64,000 nt of DNA from JANMCE01 sp031410595 (lineage in GTDB: Bacteria; Actinomycetota; Acidimicrobiia; Acidimicrobiales; Ilumatobacteraceae), in the NCBI GenBank assembly GCA_031410595.1, contig JANNZM010000111.1, forward strand, positions 1 through 64,000. The letters run 5' to 3'. How positions within the stretch are numbered: position 1 is the first letter of the stretch; each line of letters starts with the position of its first letter. The notes beneath the pieces are model-generated. The model ran no database searches and was not told where the DNA came from. It saw only the letters and a list, made by a program, of their open reading frames with translations. Positions 27,203 through 34,818 of this stretch are shown here, in pieces. A program made the translations under genes and the position numbers.

Positions 27203-28192
27203 CTAGGGCGAACGAGTAAGCAACGGGTCGGTGCTGACCACATCGCCTAGCACGGCATCGATCTTGGCCATGATCTCAACGTCCAGTTTGTGACCGAGCG
27301 CGCCGACGTTATCGACAACCTGTTCGGGTCGAGTCGCACCAATAATTGCAGATGCAACATTGTCGTTCTGCAGCACCCAAGCGACGGCGAGTTGCGCCAT
27401 CGAGAGCCCGACCTCAGCCGCAATCGGACGAAGGTTCTGGACGGCCACGAGAACCTCATCGCGGAGCCAGTCGGCGATCATGTTGCTGCCACCATTTTCG
27501 TCGGTAGCGCGTGAGCCTGCGGGCGCCGGCTGGCCCGGCAGGTACTTACCGGTCAGCACACCCTGCGCCATCGGTGACCACACGATCTGGCTGAGCCCAA
27601 GCTCCTTCGAAGCCGGAATGACCTCGGCCTCGATCACCCTCCACAGCATGGAGTACTGCGGCTGATTGGATACCAGCGGATACAGACCCATCTCCCGGCA
27701 GAGTCTTTGACCTTCTCGAATCTGCTCGGCATTCCACTCCGACACACCGACGTAGAGCGCCTTGCCCTGGCGCACCAGATCATCGAACGCCCGCAGGGTC
27801 TCTTCCAGCGGTGTTTTCCGATCAAACCGATGGGCTTGATAGAGATCGACATAGTCAGTTTGCAGACGACGAAGAGAGGCCTCGCAGCTCTCCATGATGT
27901 GCTTACGAGACAGACCACGACCATTCGGACCCGTACCAGTCGGCCAGTAGACCTTCGTAAAGATCTCAAGCTCGCTTCGAGTTTGCCCCTTCAGTGCCTC
28001 GCCGAGCACCGATTCGGCGCGAGTTGCGGCGTAGACATCGGCCGTGTCGAACGTGGTGATGCCCGCGTCGAGCGCCGCCCGCACACACGCGTTGGCCGCC
28101 TCCACTTCCACCTGCGACCCGTGGGTAATCCAGTTGCCATAGCTGATCGCCGAAACGCTGAGACCACTGTTACCAAGCTTGCGAAATTCCAT
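27203..28192 (-). CDS. Aldo/keto reductase (Kv-beta-like branch)
   Basis: 329 aa TIM-barrel oxidoreductase. Seen: MEFRKLGNSGLSVSAISYGN, FDTADVYAATRAESVLGEAL (catalytic Asp and Tyr), the catalytic Lys in LEIFTKVYWP, the active-site His in LYQAHRFD, and IIGATRPEQVVDN (NADPH phosphate site). Convergent with queF across an 8-bp gap. Part of its coding sequence, around 28017-28052, recurs as a remnant at 28971-29006 on the far side of vapBC. Confidence 0.92.
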   Translation of the reverse strand: MEFRKLGNSGLSVSAISYGNWITHGSQVEVEAANACVRAALDAGITTFDTADVYAATRAESVLGEALKGQTRSELEIFTKVYWPTGTGPNGRGLSRKHIMESCEASLRRLQTDYVDLYQAHRFDRKTPLEETLRAFDDLVRQGKALYVGVSEWNAEQIREGQRLCREMGLYPLVSNQPQYSMLWRVIEAEVIPASKELGLSQIVWSPMAQGVLTGKYLPGQPAPAGSRATDENGGSNMIADWLRDEVLVAVQNLRPIAAEVGLSMAQLAVAWVLQNDNVASAIIGATRPEQVVDNVGALGHKLDVEIMAKIDAVLGDVVSTDPLLTRSP

Positions 28193-28257
28193 GCCCGTTG
28201 CCTATCAGACGAGGCGTCGCGCCGCCCCTATCGGAGTGGCACTCGTCGCCCAAAGCG

Positions 28258-28659
28258 TCAGGCGTTTGGGATCAACTCGACGACATCGGGGTGCGCTGCG
28301 GCGAGCCCGGCGTCGAATGTTGCGAGACGGCCGCTTCGCAGGCGCGCCTGTGCAGCCAAGTATGCGTCGGTGACTTGGCGGTGGCCGATGACACCGCTCA
28401 ATACCGCCGAGTCGTACGGCGCGTCGTCGGTCCAGAATCGGTGATTGGCATGCGCGGTCGTGCCTTCAAGGAGTTCGATGGCATCATCGGCCGTTATCCC
28501 GTTGCGGATGAGGAGTCGAATCAACGTGCCTTGCGTGATCGGCGTTGTTGCGAAGAGTCGATCAGGATCCGCCGCCATCCAGGCTTCGGCCGGCTGATGG
28601 TGCACGTGATCTTCGACCGTCAAGGCGATCAGCACATTGCCATCAAGCAGCGCTGTCAC
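28258..28659 (-). CDS. vapC: VapC-type PIN-domain ribonuclease toxin
   Basis: 133 aa. PIN-domain acidic residues are in place: LLDGNVLIAL (first Asp), the Glu/Asp of DDAIELLEG, VTDAYLAAQA (third Asp) and LATFDAGLA (fourth Asp). It belongs to the TA-system VapC group with a TTPITQGTLIRLL segment. It overlaps the antitoxin gene by 4 nt. Metal-dependent RNase activity is family knowledge; the target RNA is unknown. Confidence 0.9.
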   Translation of the reverse strand: MTALLDGNVLIALTVEDHVHHQPAEAWMAADPDRLFATTPITQGTLIRLLIRNGITADDAIELLEGTTAHANHRFWTDDAPYDSAVLSGVIGHRQVTDAYLAAQARLRSGRLATFDAGLAAAHPDVVELIPNA

Positions 28660-28883
28660 GCGTCGTCCTCGAGCTCACGGACATCGTCTGCGGTTATCAT
28701 CCGCCCCAGCCGAATCGTCCGCAGCCCGGTTCGTTTGCTGACCGACGTGACAGGCGCCACCTGCGGTCTGAGAACCCTGCCGAGCAGTTCGTTGATGGTC
28801 TCACTGAGCGTCTGATGTCGATCGCGGGCGACCGACTGCGCCAAGCGGTGGATATCCGGCTTCAGATCAATTGTCGTTCGCAT
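28656..28883 (-). CDS. vapB: VapB-type antitoxin
   Basis: 75 aa, starting MRTTIDLKPDIHRLAQSVAR, a ribbon-helix-helix DNA-binding domain, then a C-terminal arm (TADDVRELEDDA) that would occupy the toxin. The ATG at 28883 was chosen over a longer frame because the beta strand of RHH proteins begins at this Met and because a -10-like TATCTT lies exactly 7 nt upstream. Upstream of and overlapping vapC, the canonical order. Confidence 0.87.
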   Translation of the reverse strand: MRTTIDLKPDIHRLAQSVARDRHQTLSETINELLGRVLRPQVAPVTSVSKRTGLRTIRLGRMITADDVRELEDDA

Positions 28884-28890
28884 ATTGCCA

Positions 28891-28908
28891 AAGATAGCAT
28901 CATGATGC
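28891..28908 (-). promoter_or_regulatory. vapBC promoter/operator: -10 hexamer and 12-bp palindrome
   Basis: TATCTT (minus strand, 28896-28891) is followed by 7 nt and then the vapB ATG, which predicts a leaderless transcript. Directly upstream is the perfect palindrome GCATCATGATGC (28897-28908), well placed for autorepression by the VapB ribbon-helix-helix. Inferred from position and symmetry only. Confidence 0.5.
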
Positions 28909-28970
28909 GGTGTCTCATCACGGTGCAGCGACCCTGTCTCCGCCACCCTTTTTGCCTCTGCGCAGAATGG

Positions 28971-29009
28971 GCGCGAGTTGCGGCGTAAACATCGGCCGCG
29001 TCGAACATC
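28971..29009 (-). pseudogene. Remnant of an aldo/keto reductase gene
   Basis: 28971-29006 matches 28017-28052 inside the intact aldo/keto reductase gene at 34 of 36 positions, on the same strand. The minus-strand translation reads FDAADVYAATRAHS against FDTADVYAATRAES in the intact protein, then diverges at once. The fragment has no gene context of its own. It lies just upstream of vapBC while the intact gene lies just downstream, so vapBC sits between a gene and a piece of its copy. Confidence 0.7.
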
Positions 29010-29028
29010 CGAGACGAAACAAGACTAT

Positions 29029-29059
29029 CCAATACAATCGGCTTATTATTTGGTATTGG
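29029..29059 (-). terminator. Terminator-like hairpin after the DMGDH-like gene
   Basis: CCAATAC (29029-29035) and GTATTGG (29053-29059) can pair around a 17-nt AT-rich loop. On the minus strand this is 13 bp past the stop at 29072 and is followed by a T-rich stretch (TCTTGTTTC). Moderate support only. Confidence 0.45.
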
Positions 29060-29071
29060 CCTGGCCGTGAC

Positions 29072-31531
29072 TCAGCCACCTTTCACCCGGGCGCTGGTCG
29101 GGTCATAGAACGGGCGCAGGCTAGCGGTGGCTACGTACGTCGTACCGGCCACCTCGATCGACCAGGCACCGGACTTGATCCAGTCAGGGGTGACGACATC
29201 GCCGTCGGCTCGCCTCACGTAGCCGAGGCCGATGGGCGCGCCGAGAAAGTGCCCGAAGCCGCCTGACGTGATCCGTCCGACCGGCTGACCATCACGCAGG
29301 ATCGGCTCGTGGTGGTGCAGTTGCACATGGCCGTCCTTGATGGCGTCCGACACCGGGTCGATCATGAATTGCACCAGACGACGACGCACGCCGTTGGCCT
29401 GGATCCTTTCCAGCGCACTACGACCCCGGAAGTCTTTCGAGTACGACACGGCGAAACCGAGACCGCCCGAAAGCGGATCGTCGTCGGGGCCAATGTCGTG
29501 ACCGAAGTGCCGGTAGCCCTTCTCGATACGACATGAAAACAGCGCGCCGTAGCCGCAGAGCTTCAGCCCCACTGCGGCACCTTCCCGCACCAGTTCATCA
29601 AACACGTGGGTGGAGAATTCGGTCGGCACGTACAACTCCCAGCCCAGCTCGCCGACGTAGGTGACGCGAGTGGCACGCACAATCGCGTAGCCGACTTCGA
29701 TGTTCTGCGAAGTGCCGAAGGGGAACGCCTGGTCGCACAGATCGGCGGGCGAGACGCGGTTGAGTAGGGCTCGCGAGTTCGGGCCCATGACGGCGTAGAC
29801 GGAATACCCGGACGTCACGTCGGTGACAGTGGCACGATCGTCGCCGAGCGACGTCTCGAGCCACGTCTGATCGCGTACTCGCGTGCCAGCGCCAGTCACT
29901 ACCAGATAGCGGTCGGTTGCGATCCGAGTGACCGTGAGGTCTGCCTCGATACCGCCCTCATCGTTGAGCCACTGGGTGTACACAACCTTGCCGGGCTCAA
30001 CGTCCATTGCCCCAGCGCTCACCCGATCAAGCAGCTTGCATGCGTCGGGGCCTTGCACCATGAGCTTGCCGAAACTGCTTTGGTCGAAGAGGCCGACAGC
30101 GGTGCGCACGGCTTGGTGTTCTTCGGCCGTGCGCTCGAACCAGCCCGGTCGACCGTAGGCGTCGACGTTCTCCTCCGGCGTACCGAACCACATCGGGCGC
30201 TCCCACCCCGACAGCTCACCGAACTGAGCCCCCAACGCCACCAACCGATCATGCGCAGCGGTGCGACGCACGCCGCGTGATGTTGCGTATTGGCGGGTAG
30301 GCCAGTGCATGGCATAGAGCAGGCCAAGTGTTTCGGTGGTGCGTTCACGCAGGTAGCGGCTATTGCGCTGAAAGGGTTCGAAACGTCTCACGTCGACGTC
30401 GTGCAGATCCATCGGCGCCGAACCGTTGGTCATCCAGTCTGCCAGCACCCAACCGACGCCTCCCGCCGACTGAATGCCGATGGAATTGAACCCGGTGGCG
30501 ACGTAGAGATCCTTGATCTCGGGAGTCTCGCCGATGACGTAACGGTCGTCGGGTGTGAATGACTCTGGCCCGTTGAACAAGAGTCGTAGGCCAGTTTCAT
30601 GCAGCACCGGCACCCGGTTGAAGGCAGTAGCGAGGAGCGGCATGAGGTGATCCATGTCGGGGTCCAGCGTGATGAAACCGTCGCCATTCAAGTGCGCCTG
30701 CACGCCAGCCGCTGGCCACGGATTGGCAAACTCTTCGAACAATCCAACGAGTAGCTGGGCTGTCTCAGGCTTGTAGTAGGCACACGAGTCGGGGTCACGC
30801 AGGATGGGCAGGTCCGGCGTGATCCCGTCCATCTCAACGGTGATGGCGTAATAGTGCTCGGCCGCGTGCAGGGGCACCGTCACGCCATGCCTGGCGGCAA
30901 AGTCACGGCTCCATAATCCGGCCGCGAGCACGACCTGATTACACCGGATGACACCCTTGCCGGTCTCGACCCCGGTGACCTTGCCGTGCTCAACAACGAG
31001 CGAAATCGCCTCGATTTCCTCCACAACAATTGCACCGCGCTCGCGCGCAGCGGTAGCAAGGGCCATGGTGGCATCGGTCGGTGACACCGATGCGTCTCTG
31101 GGCATGTGCACACCGCCGACAAGGTCATCGATGCGGGCCAGTGGCCACATCTCGCCGATCTGCTCGGGCGTGACTTCGTGCACATCCACACCGACGTTGC
31201 GCGCCATCGCAGCGGTGCGGCGCAACTCCTCCAAACGAGCGGCAGACGTCGCAACCGTAATGGCGCCCGGGGCCCGAAAACCGGTGCCATAGTGCGCGTT
31301 CATGGCGTCGTAGAGTTCGAGGCTGTAACGAGCCAGTTTGGTGAGGTTTTCGGTGGCACGGAGCTGAGCAACCAAACCGGCGGCGTGCCAGGTCGTGCCC
31401 GAGGTGAGCCGGTGTCGTTCGAGCACGACCGATGCGCGGCCATGTTTTTCGGCGAGGTGATAGGCAATACTGGCCCCGACGATTCCCCCACCGATGACGA
31501 CAACATCCGTTGCTTCCGGCAGCTCAGCCAT
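29072..31531 (-). CDS. Dimethylglycine/sarcosine dehydrogenase-like FAD-folate enzyme
   Basis: 819 aa. Domains in order: an N-terminal DAO-type FAD domain (VVVIGGGIVGASIAYHLAEK; SGTTWHAAGLVAQL, the His position of covalent FAD in DMGDH relatives), an FAO_M linker around 375-440, then a GcvT aminomethyl-folate domain (residues about 440-730, with YVGELGWELYVP and GYGALFSCRIEKGYRHFGHD) and a GcvT C-terminal barrel. Such proteins oxidatively demethylate N-methyl amino acids and pass the one-carbon unit to tetrahydrofolate. The ATG at 31531 starts just before the FAD motif; the upstream 44 codons read into the promoter. Divergent from the TetR gene, its likely regulator. Confidence 0.88.
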   Translation of the reverse strand: MAELPEATDVVVIGGGIVGASIAYHLAEKHGRASVVLERHRLTSGTTWHAAGLVAQLRATENLTKLARYSLELYDAMNAHYGTGFRAPGAITVATSAARLEELRRTAAMARNVGVDVHEVTPEQIGEMWPLARIDDLVGGVHMPRDASVSPTDATMALATAARERGAIVVEEIEAISLVVEHGKVTGVETGKGVIRCNQVVLAAGLWSRDFAARHGVTVPLHAAEHYYAITVEMDGITPDLPILRDPDSCAYYKPETAQLLVGLFEEFANPWPAAGVQAHLNGDGFITLDPDMDHLMPLLATAFNRVPVLHETGLRLLFNGPESFTPDDRYVIGETPEIKDLYVATGFNSIGIQSAGGVGWVLADWMTNGSAPMDLHDVDVRRFEPFQRNSRYLRERTTETLGLLYAMHWPTRQYATSRGVRRTAAHDRLVALGAQFGELSGWERPMWFGTPEENVDAYGRPGWFERTAEEHQAVRTAVGLFDQSSFGKLMVQGPDACKLLDRVSAGAMDVEPGKVVYTQWLNDEGGIEADLTVTRIATDRYLVVTGAGTRVRDQTWLETSLGDDRATVTDVTSGYSVYAVMGPNSRALLNRVSPADLCDQAFPFGTSQNIEVGYAIVRATRVTYVGELGWELYVPTEFSTHVFDELVREGAAVGLKLCGYGALFSCRIEKGYRHFGHDIGPDDDPLSGGLGFAVSYSKDFRGRSALERIQANGVRRRLVQFMIDPVSDAIKDGHVQLHHHEPILRDGQPVGRITSGGFGHFLGAPIGLGYVRRADGDVVTPDWIKSGAWSIEVAGTTYVATASLRPFYDPTSARVKGG

Positions 31532-31635
31532 CCCGCCGACTGTACTCACTCTTTCGTGAGAGGTGCTCGGCCAGCCGTTAGAGTCTGAAACCGTTTTGGC
31601 GAATCCGTTGGTCGTTCGATCGCTAGAGTTAGGGG

Positions 31636-32277
31636 GTGCCAAATCGCGCCGGTTCTGCCCCAATCAAAACACGGGCACGTACCGGGCGAGTAACGGCCAA
31701 GACCGTCGTTGACACCGCCGTACTTCTTGCCGATACCGAAGGTATCGACGCGGTGTCTTTGACCCGAATCGCTTCTGAACTCGGCGTCACTCAACCGTCG
31801 ATCTACCGGCACATCAACGGCATCCAAGAGCTGAAGAAGGCCATGGTGCTGCGGGCCCGCGAGTTGCTCGTGGCCGATCTTCGCGAAGCGGCCATCGGTC
31901 GGACCAGGGATGAGGCGGTGCTGGCCGTAGCAACCGCCTGGCGTCACTTCGTGCGGGTCCATCCCGGCCTCTACGACGCCACCGATCGCATCGCCACCGC
32001 TGGCGATACTGATCTTGAATCGTCGCTCGACCAGGTCGTCCATGTGCTGGCAATGTCGATGAAGGGCTACCGCCTCGCACCTGACGAACAGGTGCACTCG
32101 GCACGATCCGTTCGCAGCGCGTTGCACGGTTTCGTGGCGCTCGAAAAGGAAGCCGGGCATCCACCGGCAGCCGGCCTCGATCAGAGCTTCGAACGCCTGG
32201 TGGCGCTGCTGGTTGCCGGCATCCGAGCCATGGAGCTGCCAGAGGCGGTCGCGGGGGCGACATCACGCAGAAAGTGA
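31636..32277 (+). CDS. TetR-family transcriptional regulator with WHG-type C-terminal domain
   Basis: 213 aa. The helix-turn-helix is at about residues 40-65 (SLTRIASELGVTQPSIYRHI); the C-terminal ligand domain contains FVRVHPGLYDAT and SARSVRSALHGFVALE, the WHG/TetR_C_33 pattern. GTG start at 31636. It is transcribed away from the dimethylglycine-dehydrogenase-like gene across a 104-bp gap that holds CTCAC-N6-GTGAG (31544-31559) and repeated TAGAGT words, so control of that gene is likely (inference). Confidence 0.85.
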   Translation: MPNRAGSAPIKTRARTGRVTAKTVVDTAVLLADTEGIDAVSLTRIASELGVTQPSIYRHINGIQELKKAMVLRARELLVADLREAAIGRTRDEAVLAVATAWRHFVRVHPGLYDATDRIATAGDTDLESSLDQVVHVLAMSMKGYRLAPDEQVHSARSVRSALHGFVALEKEAGHPPAAGLDQSFERLVALLVAGIRAMELPEAVAGATSRRK

Positions 32278-32287
32278 CCGGATACCG

Positions 32288-32713
32288 CTAGGAGTCCCAC
32301 CCTGATGGACGAGTCGACAGCTGTTCGACCAGGCGTCGAGGCGCAAGGATGCAGTAGCTGTCTTCGATGAGTTCGGCCACCTCGGACCAGTCGACGGGAT
32401 CGTCGAGCCGAAGGCCGATCAGGTTGGGAAACCAGCCCGGCCAGAAGAACCGGTCACCCGGTTGGCCACGTTTGTAAAACTCGGATTCGGGCGTTCGGAA
32501 GGTCAACACGTTGGTTGGGCCAATCGTACCGGCAGCCTTGAAATACGCTGGCGGCCAACCGTCAACGATCGGCACGACGTGAGCGAAAGTGTGTTTGCGG
32601 ATACACCACCGTGTTCCGACCCAGGCCTGCTCCTCATATGCGTCGGGCAGAGCAAGGCAGATCTTACGCAGCGGCTCCACAAGTTCGACCGGTGAGTTCG
32701 AATGGTCTCTCAC
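32288..32713 (-). CDS. MmcQ/YjbR-family DNA-binding-fold protein
   Basis: 141 aa from a GTG at 32713. Seen: LRKICLALPDAYEEQAWVGT, WCIRKHTFAHV, RFFWPGWFPNLIGLRLDD and a C-terminal ELIEDSYCILAPRRLVEQL, the usual YjbR/MmcQ organisation. The family has a CyaY-like fold; its function is not settled. The upstream 73 codons of the same frame are low-complexity antisense-like sequence and were left out. Confidence 0.8.
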   Translation of the reverse strand: MRDHSNSPVELVEPLRKICLALPDAYEEQAWVGTRWCIRKHTFAHVVPIVDGWPPAYFKAAGTIGPTNVLTFRTPESEFYKRGQPGDRFFWPGWFPNLIGLRLDDPVDWSEVAELIEDSYCILAPRRLVEQLSTRPSGWDS

Positions 32714-32774
32714 AAGGCCGACCCTACCGCCGGTTGAGCAACGCTGGTGCCACGCAACCGGCGGGGTAGAACTA

Positions 32775-33344
32775 TTACTTGACCTTGCGACCGGCGACGA
32801 GAGCGTCGGTGAGCTTGCGGAAACCTTCTTCGTTTCCGGCCGCGAGAAGTCGAGCCTGCTCGCCCCATGTGGCCACGCTGGGAGCCAACCGGATGCCGGA
32901 AAAGCTGAGCGAGGCGCGCAGCTCGGTTTCACCGGCCGTGCTTAGCCGTGCGAAGGTCGTAATGCCCGAGGCGCGAAGCGCGGCACCGATCTTGGGGCCG
33001 ATGCCCTCGATGCGCTCAATCTCGTCGCCTTCATCGTCGGTCGGCGCGACCTCATCGGCGGAGATGCTCACGACGAGCACGCTGTGGGTCTCGCCCATTC
33101 CGTTATGCGCCAAATAGTCGGCATCCGTGTCGTCGAAGAAGTCGCCACCGTCGGCCAAGTAGCGAAAGGTGTAGGTGCCGGGGGTGAGTTCGATGGTGCG
33201 GGTACGCAGGCCGCCGGCCAGCGGGGTGAGTGGATCGCTCAGCGGGTTCCAGTCGTTGAAATCGCCAACGACGGAAACGGGCCGGTCGATATCGAGATGA
33301 AAGGTAACGGCAACGCGATCTACGAGGGGTTCACGGGTGATCAT
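32775..33344 (-). CDS. CBM48-like domain fused to a helix-hairpin-helix module
   Basis: 189 aa from an ATG at 33344. Residues about 8-90 resemble an isoamylase-N/CBM48 (AMPK-type) glycan-binding domain: VSVVGDFNDWNPLSDPL, then GTYTFRYLADGGDFFDDTDA. An acidic linker (DEVAPTDDEGDEIE) leads to a DUF4332-like helix-hairpin-helix: IERIEGIGPKIGAALRASGI. The C-terminus repeats a second, weaker helical unit ending VAGRKVK. No signal peptide, so cytoplasmic. Joining a starch/glycogen-type domain to a module usually found in nucleic-acid proteins is unusual; function unknown. Confidence 0.75.
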   Translation of the reverse strand: MITREPLVDRVAVTFHLDIDRPVSVVGDFNDWNPLSDPLTPLAGGLRTRTIELTPGTYTFRYLADGGDFFDDTDADYLAHNGMGETHSVLVVSISADEVAPTDDEGDEIERIEGIGPKIGAALRASGITTFARLSTAGETELRASLSFSGIRLAPSVATWGEQARLLAAGNEEGFRKLTDALVAGRKVK

Positions 33345-33442
33345 TTGGGGGGCCTTTCGGGGGAGAGCCACGGGTGGGCACGCCGAACTGTACGGCACGA
33401 CGAAAAACATACGATCACATGTCTGTAAACGGCGTGTAAACA

Positions 33443-33606
33443 ACCACCGTTTCGGTGGTGGTATCCGTCACAGCTGGCCGCGAGAAATAGGGGAAACCCC
33501 GATGCGCCAAGCATCCGATTGGGCGCATGGTGAACCTTGCGCACATTTGGTGGGGTTCATTCATCGGCGACGGTCCGTTCTTCCCGTGCGCTGGCGGACG
33601 TCGCCG
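33443..33606 (+). promoter_or_regulatory. Strongly structured 5' leader of the beta-helix protein gene
   Basis: Four hairpins in 164 nt: ACCACCG-TTT-CGGTGGT (33443-33459), GGGG-AAA-CCCC (33490-33500), ATGCGCC...GGCGCAT (33502-33528), and a 12-bp stem with one bulge, CGGCGAC/GTCCG against CGGAC/GTCGCCG (33565-33606), which ends 8 nt before the GAGGAG site. The third stem competes with GATGC...GCATC (33501-33515). Two TGTAAAC direct repeats, 11 bp apart (33424-33441), lie just upstream. A cis-regulatory RNA is possible but no known riboswitch was identified. Confidence 0.45.
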
Positions 33607-33625
33607 TATTTCACGAGGAGAGACT

Positions 33626-34750
33626 GTGCACGTTTCAAAGGGAATCCGAGTGGTTGTTGCGGCTGTCATCCTGGTCGGCGGCTCACTCACATGCAGCAAT
33701 CCGGCATCGGCCAAATCCGACGACCACGGCAAAGCGGTGACCGTCAAAGTCGGCGAGTCGATCCAGGCCGCCCTCGACAAGGCCCCGCCCGGGGCAACGG
33801 TCAGGGTGCAAGCTGGCTCATACGCCGAGAATCTGTTGATAACCAAGCCCGTCAAGCTGGTCGGCAAGGACGTCGTGCTGACGCTCCCCTCCGCACCGAC
33901 GTATGGCTTCTGCGCCGGACCGGGCTTCGTCACCGCCATCTGTGTGTTGGGCGATATTGAGTTCTTTCCCGAGTCGCCGCCGATAGTTCATCACTACCTG
34001 ACCGGCGTCTCGATCTCCGGACTCCGCGTCACCGGCTTTACCGGCGACGGGATCGCCAGCTTCGCGACGGACGGATTGACATTAAAGGACGTCGAGTCCG
34101 ATCACAATGGCGGTGGGCAGGGCGTGTTCCTCCTTCAGTCTAAGAACCCGACGATTCGCCGCAGCGAACTGCACGACAACGTGCTCAACGGGATAGGCAT
34201 TTTCGTCGGTCCAGAATTGAACGCAACCATCGAACAGAACCGGATATACAACAACCGGGCAACGGGTATCTTCCTCAACAACACCGTCGGTGCAGAGATC
34301 GGCCGCAACGACATTTGGGGGAACTGTGTCGGCGTTGTCATTGCCTACCTTGGTGGCCCGGACCTCAGTTCTGGTGCCCACGTTCGCCGAAACCTCATCC
34401 ACGACAACAACGGATTCCGTCCGGCGTCCCCGAGCAACCCGCCCCTTGGTGGCATCGGCGTGCTATTGGCCGGCACGCACGCTGCCGTCGTTGAGGAAAA
34501 CGTCATCAACGGTCACCGCAACAACCCTGCAGCGCTTCCCGGGGGAGGCATCGTGGTCGTCGACAGTTCGATTGCTGGTGGCGGAGTTCCGTCTGACAAC
34601 CAGGTGAACAACAATCGGCTGACCGACAATCAACCGGACCTGCGCACCGATGGACTTGGAGCGAATAACAGCTTCACCGGCAACCACTGCATGACATCGG
34701 TACCGGACGGGCTTTGTACGCCGTTGGTTGACGACGGAGACGACGACTAG
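33626..34750 (+). CDS. Secreted right-handed parallel beta-helix protein (NosD-like)
   Basis: 374 aa. A GTG start at 33626 with GAGGAG 5-6 nt before it, then a signal peptide ending near SNPASAKS. VGESIQAALDKAPPGATVRV, with SYAENLLITKPVKLVG, is the classic entry of beta-helix/NosD proteins. About eight coils follow, with the repeated words NPTIRRSELHDN, ATIEQNRIYNNRATGIFL, AEIGRNDIWGN and AVVEENVINGH. A C-terminal acidic tail (VDDGDDD) may bind cations. It could be a polysaccharide lyase/epimerase-like or purely structural surface protein; no catalytic residues can be named. Confidence 0.82.
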   Translation: MHVSKGIRVVVAAVILVGGSLTCSNPASAKSDDHGKAVTVKVGESIQAALDKAPPGATVRVQAGSYAENLLITKPVKLVGKDVVLTLPSAPTYGFCAGPGFVTAICVLGDIEFFPESPPIVHHYLTGVSISGLRVTGFTGDGIASFATDGLTLKDVESDHNGGGQGVFLLQSKNPTIRRSELHDNVLNGIGIFVGPELNATIEQNRIYNNRATGIFLNNTVGAEIGRNDIWGNCVGVVIAYLGGPDLSSGAHVRRNLIHDNNGFRPASPSNPPLGGIGVLLAGTHAAVVEENVINGHRNNPAALPGGGIVVVDSSIAGGGVPSDNQVNNNRLTDNQPDLRTDGLGANNSFTGNHCMTSVPDGLCTPLVDDGDDD

Positions 34751-34777
34751 CGACATCGTTGCAGCAGCAACCACTTG

Positions 34778-34810
34778 GCTCGGGTTGGGCGGCGGTCGCC
34801 CAGCCCGAGC
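34778..34810. terminator. Bidirectional terminator between the beta-helix gene and nuoN2
   Basis: A 14-bp stem (GCTCGGGTTGGGCG pairing with CGCCCAGCCCGAGC, one G-U) around a 5-nt loop, lying in the 68-bp gap between convergent stops. It would end the long bc/nuo operon on the minus strand and the beta-helix transcript on the plus strand. The U tract is poor on both sides. Confidence 0.65.
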
Positions 34811-34818
34811 GCGGTGTC

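Noticed and set aside
33481..33625. c-di-AMP (ydaO) riboswitch
   Set aside because: Only short words match; the GGGG-AAA-CCCC hairpin does not fit the known pairing scheme. Kept only as an unassigned structured leader.
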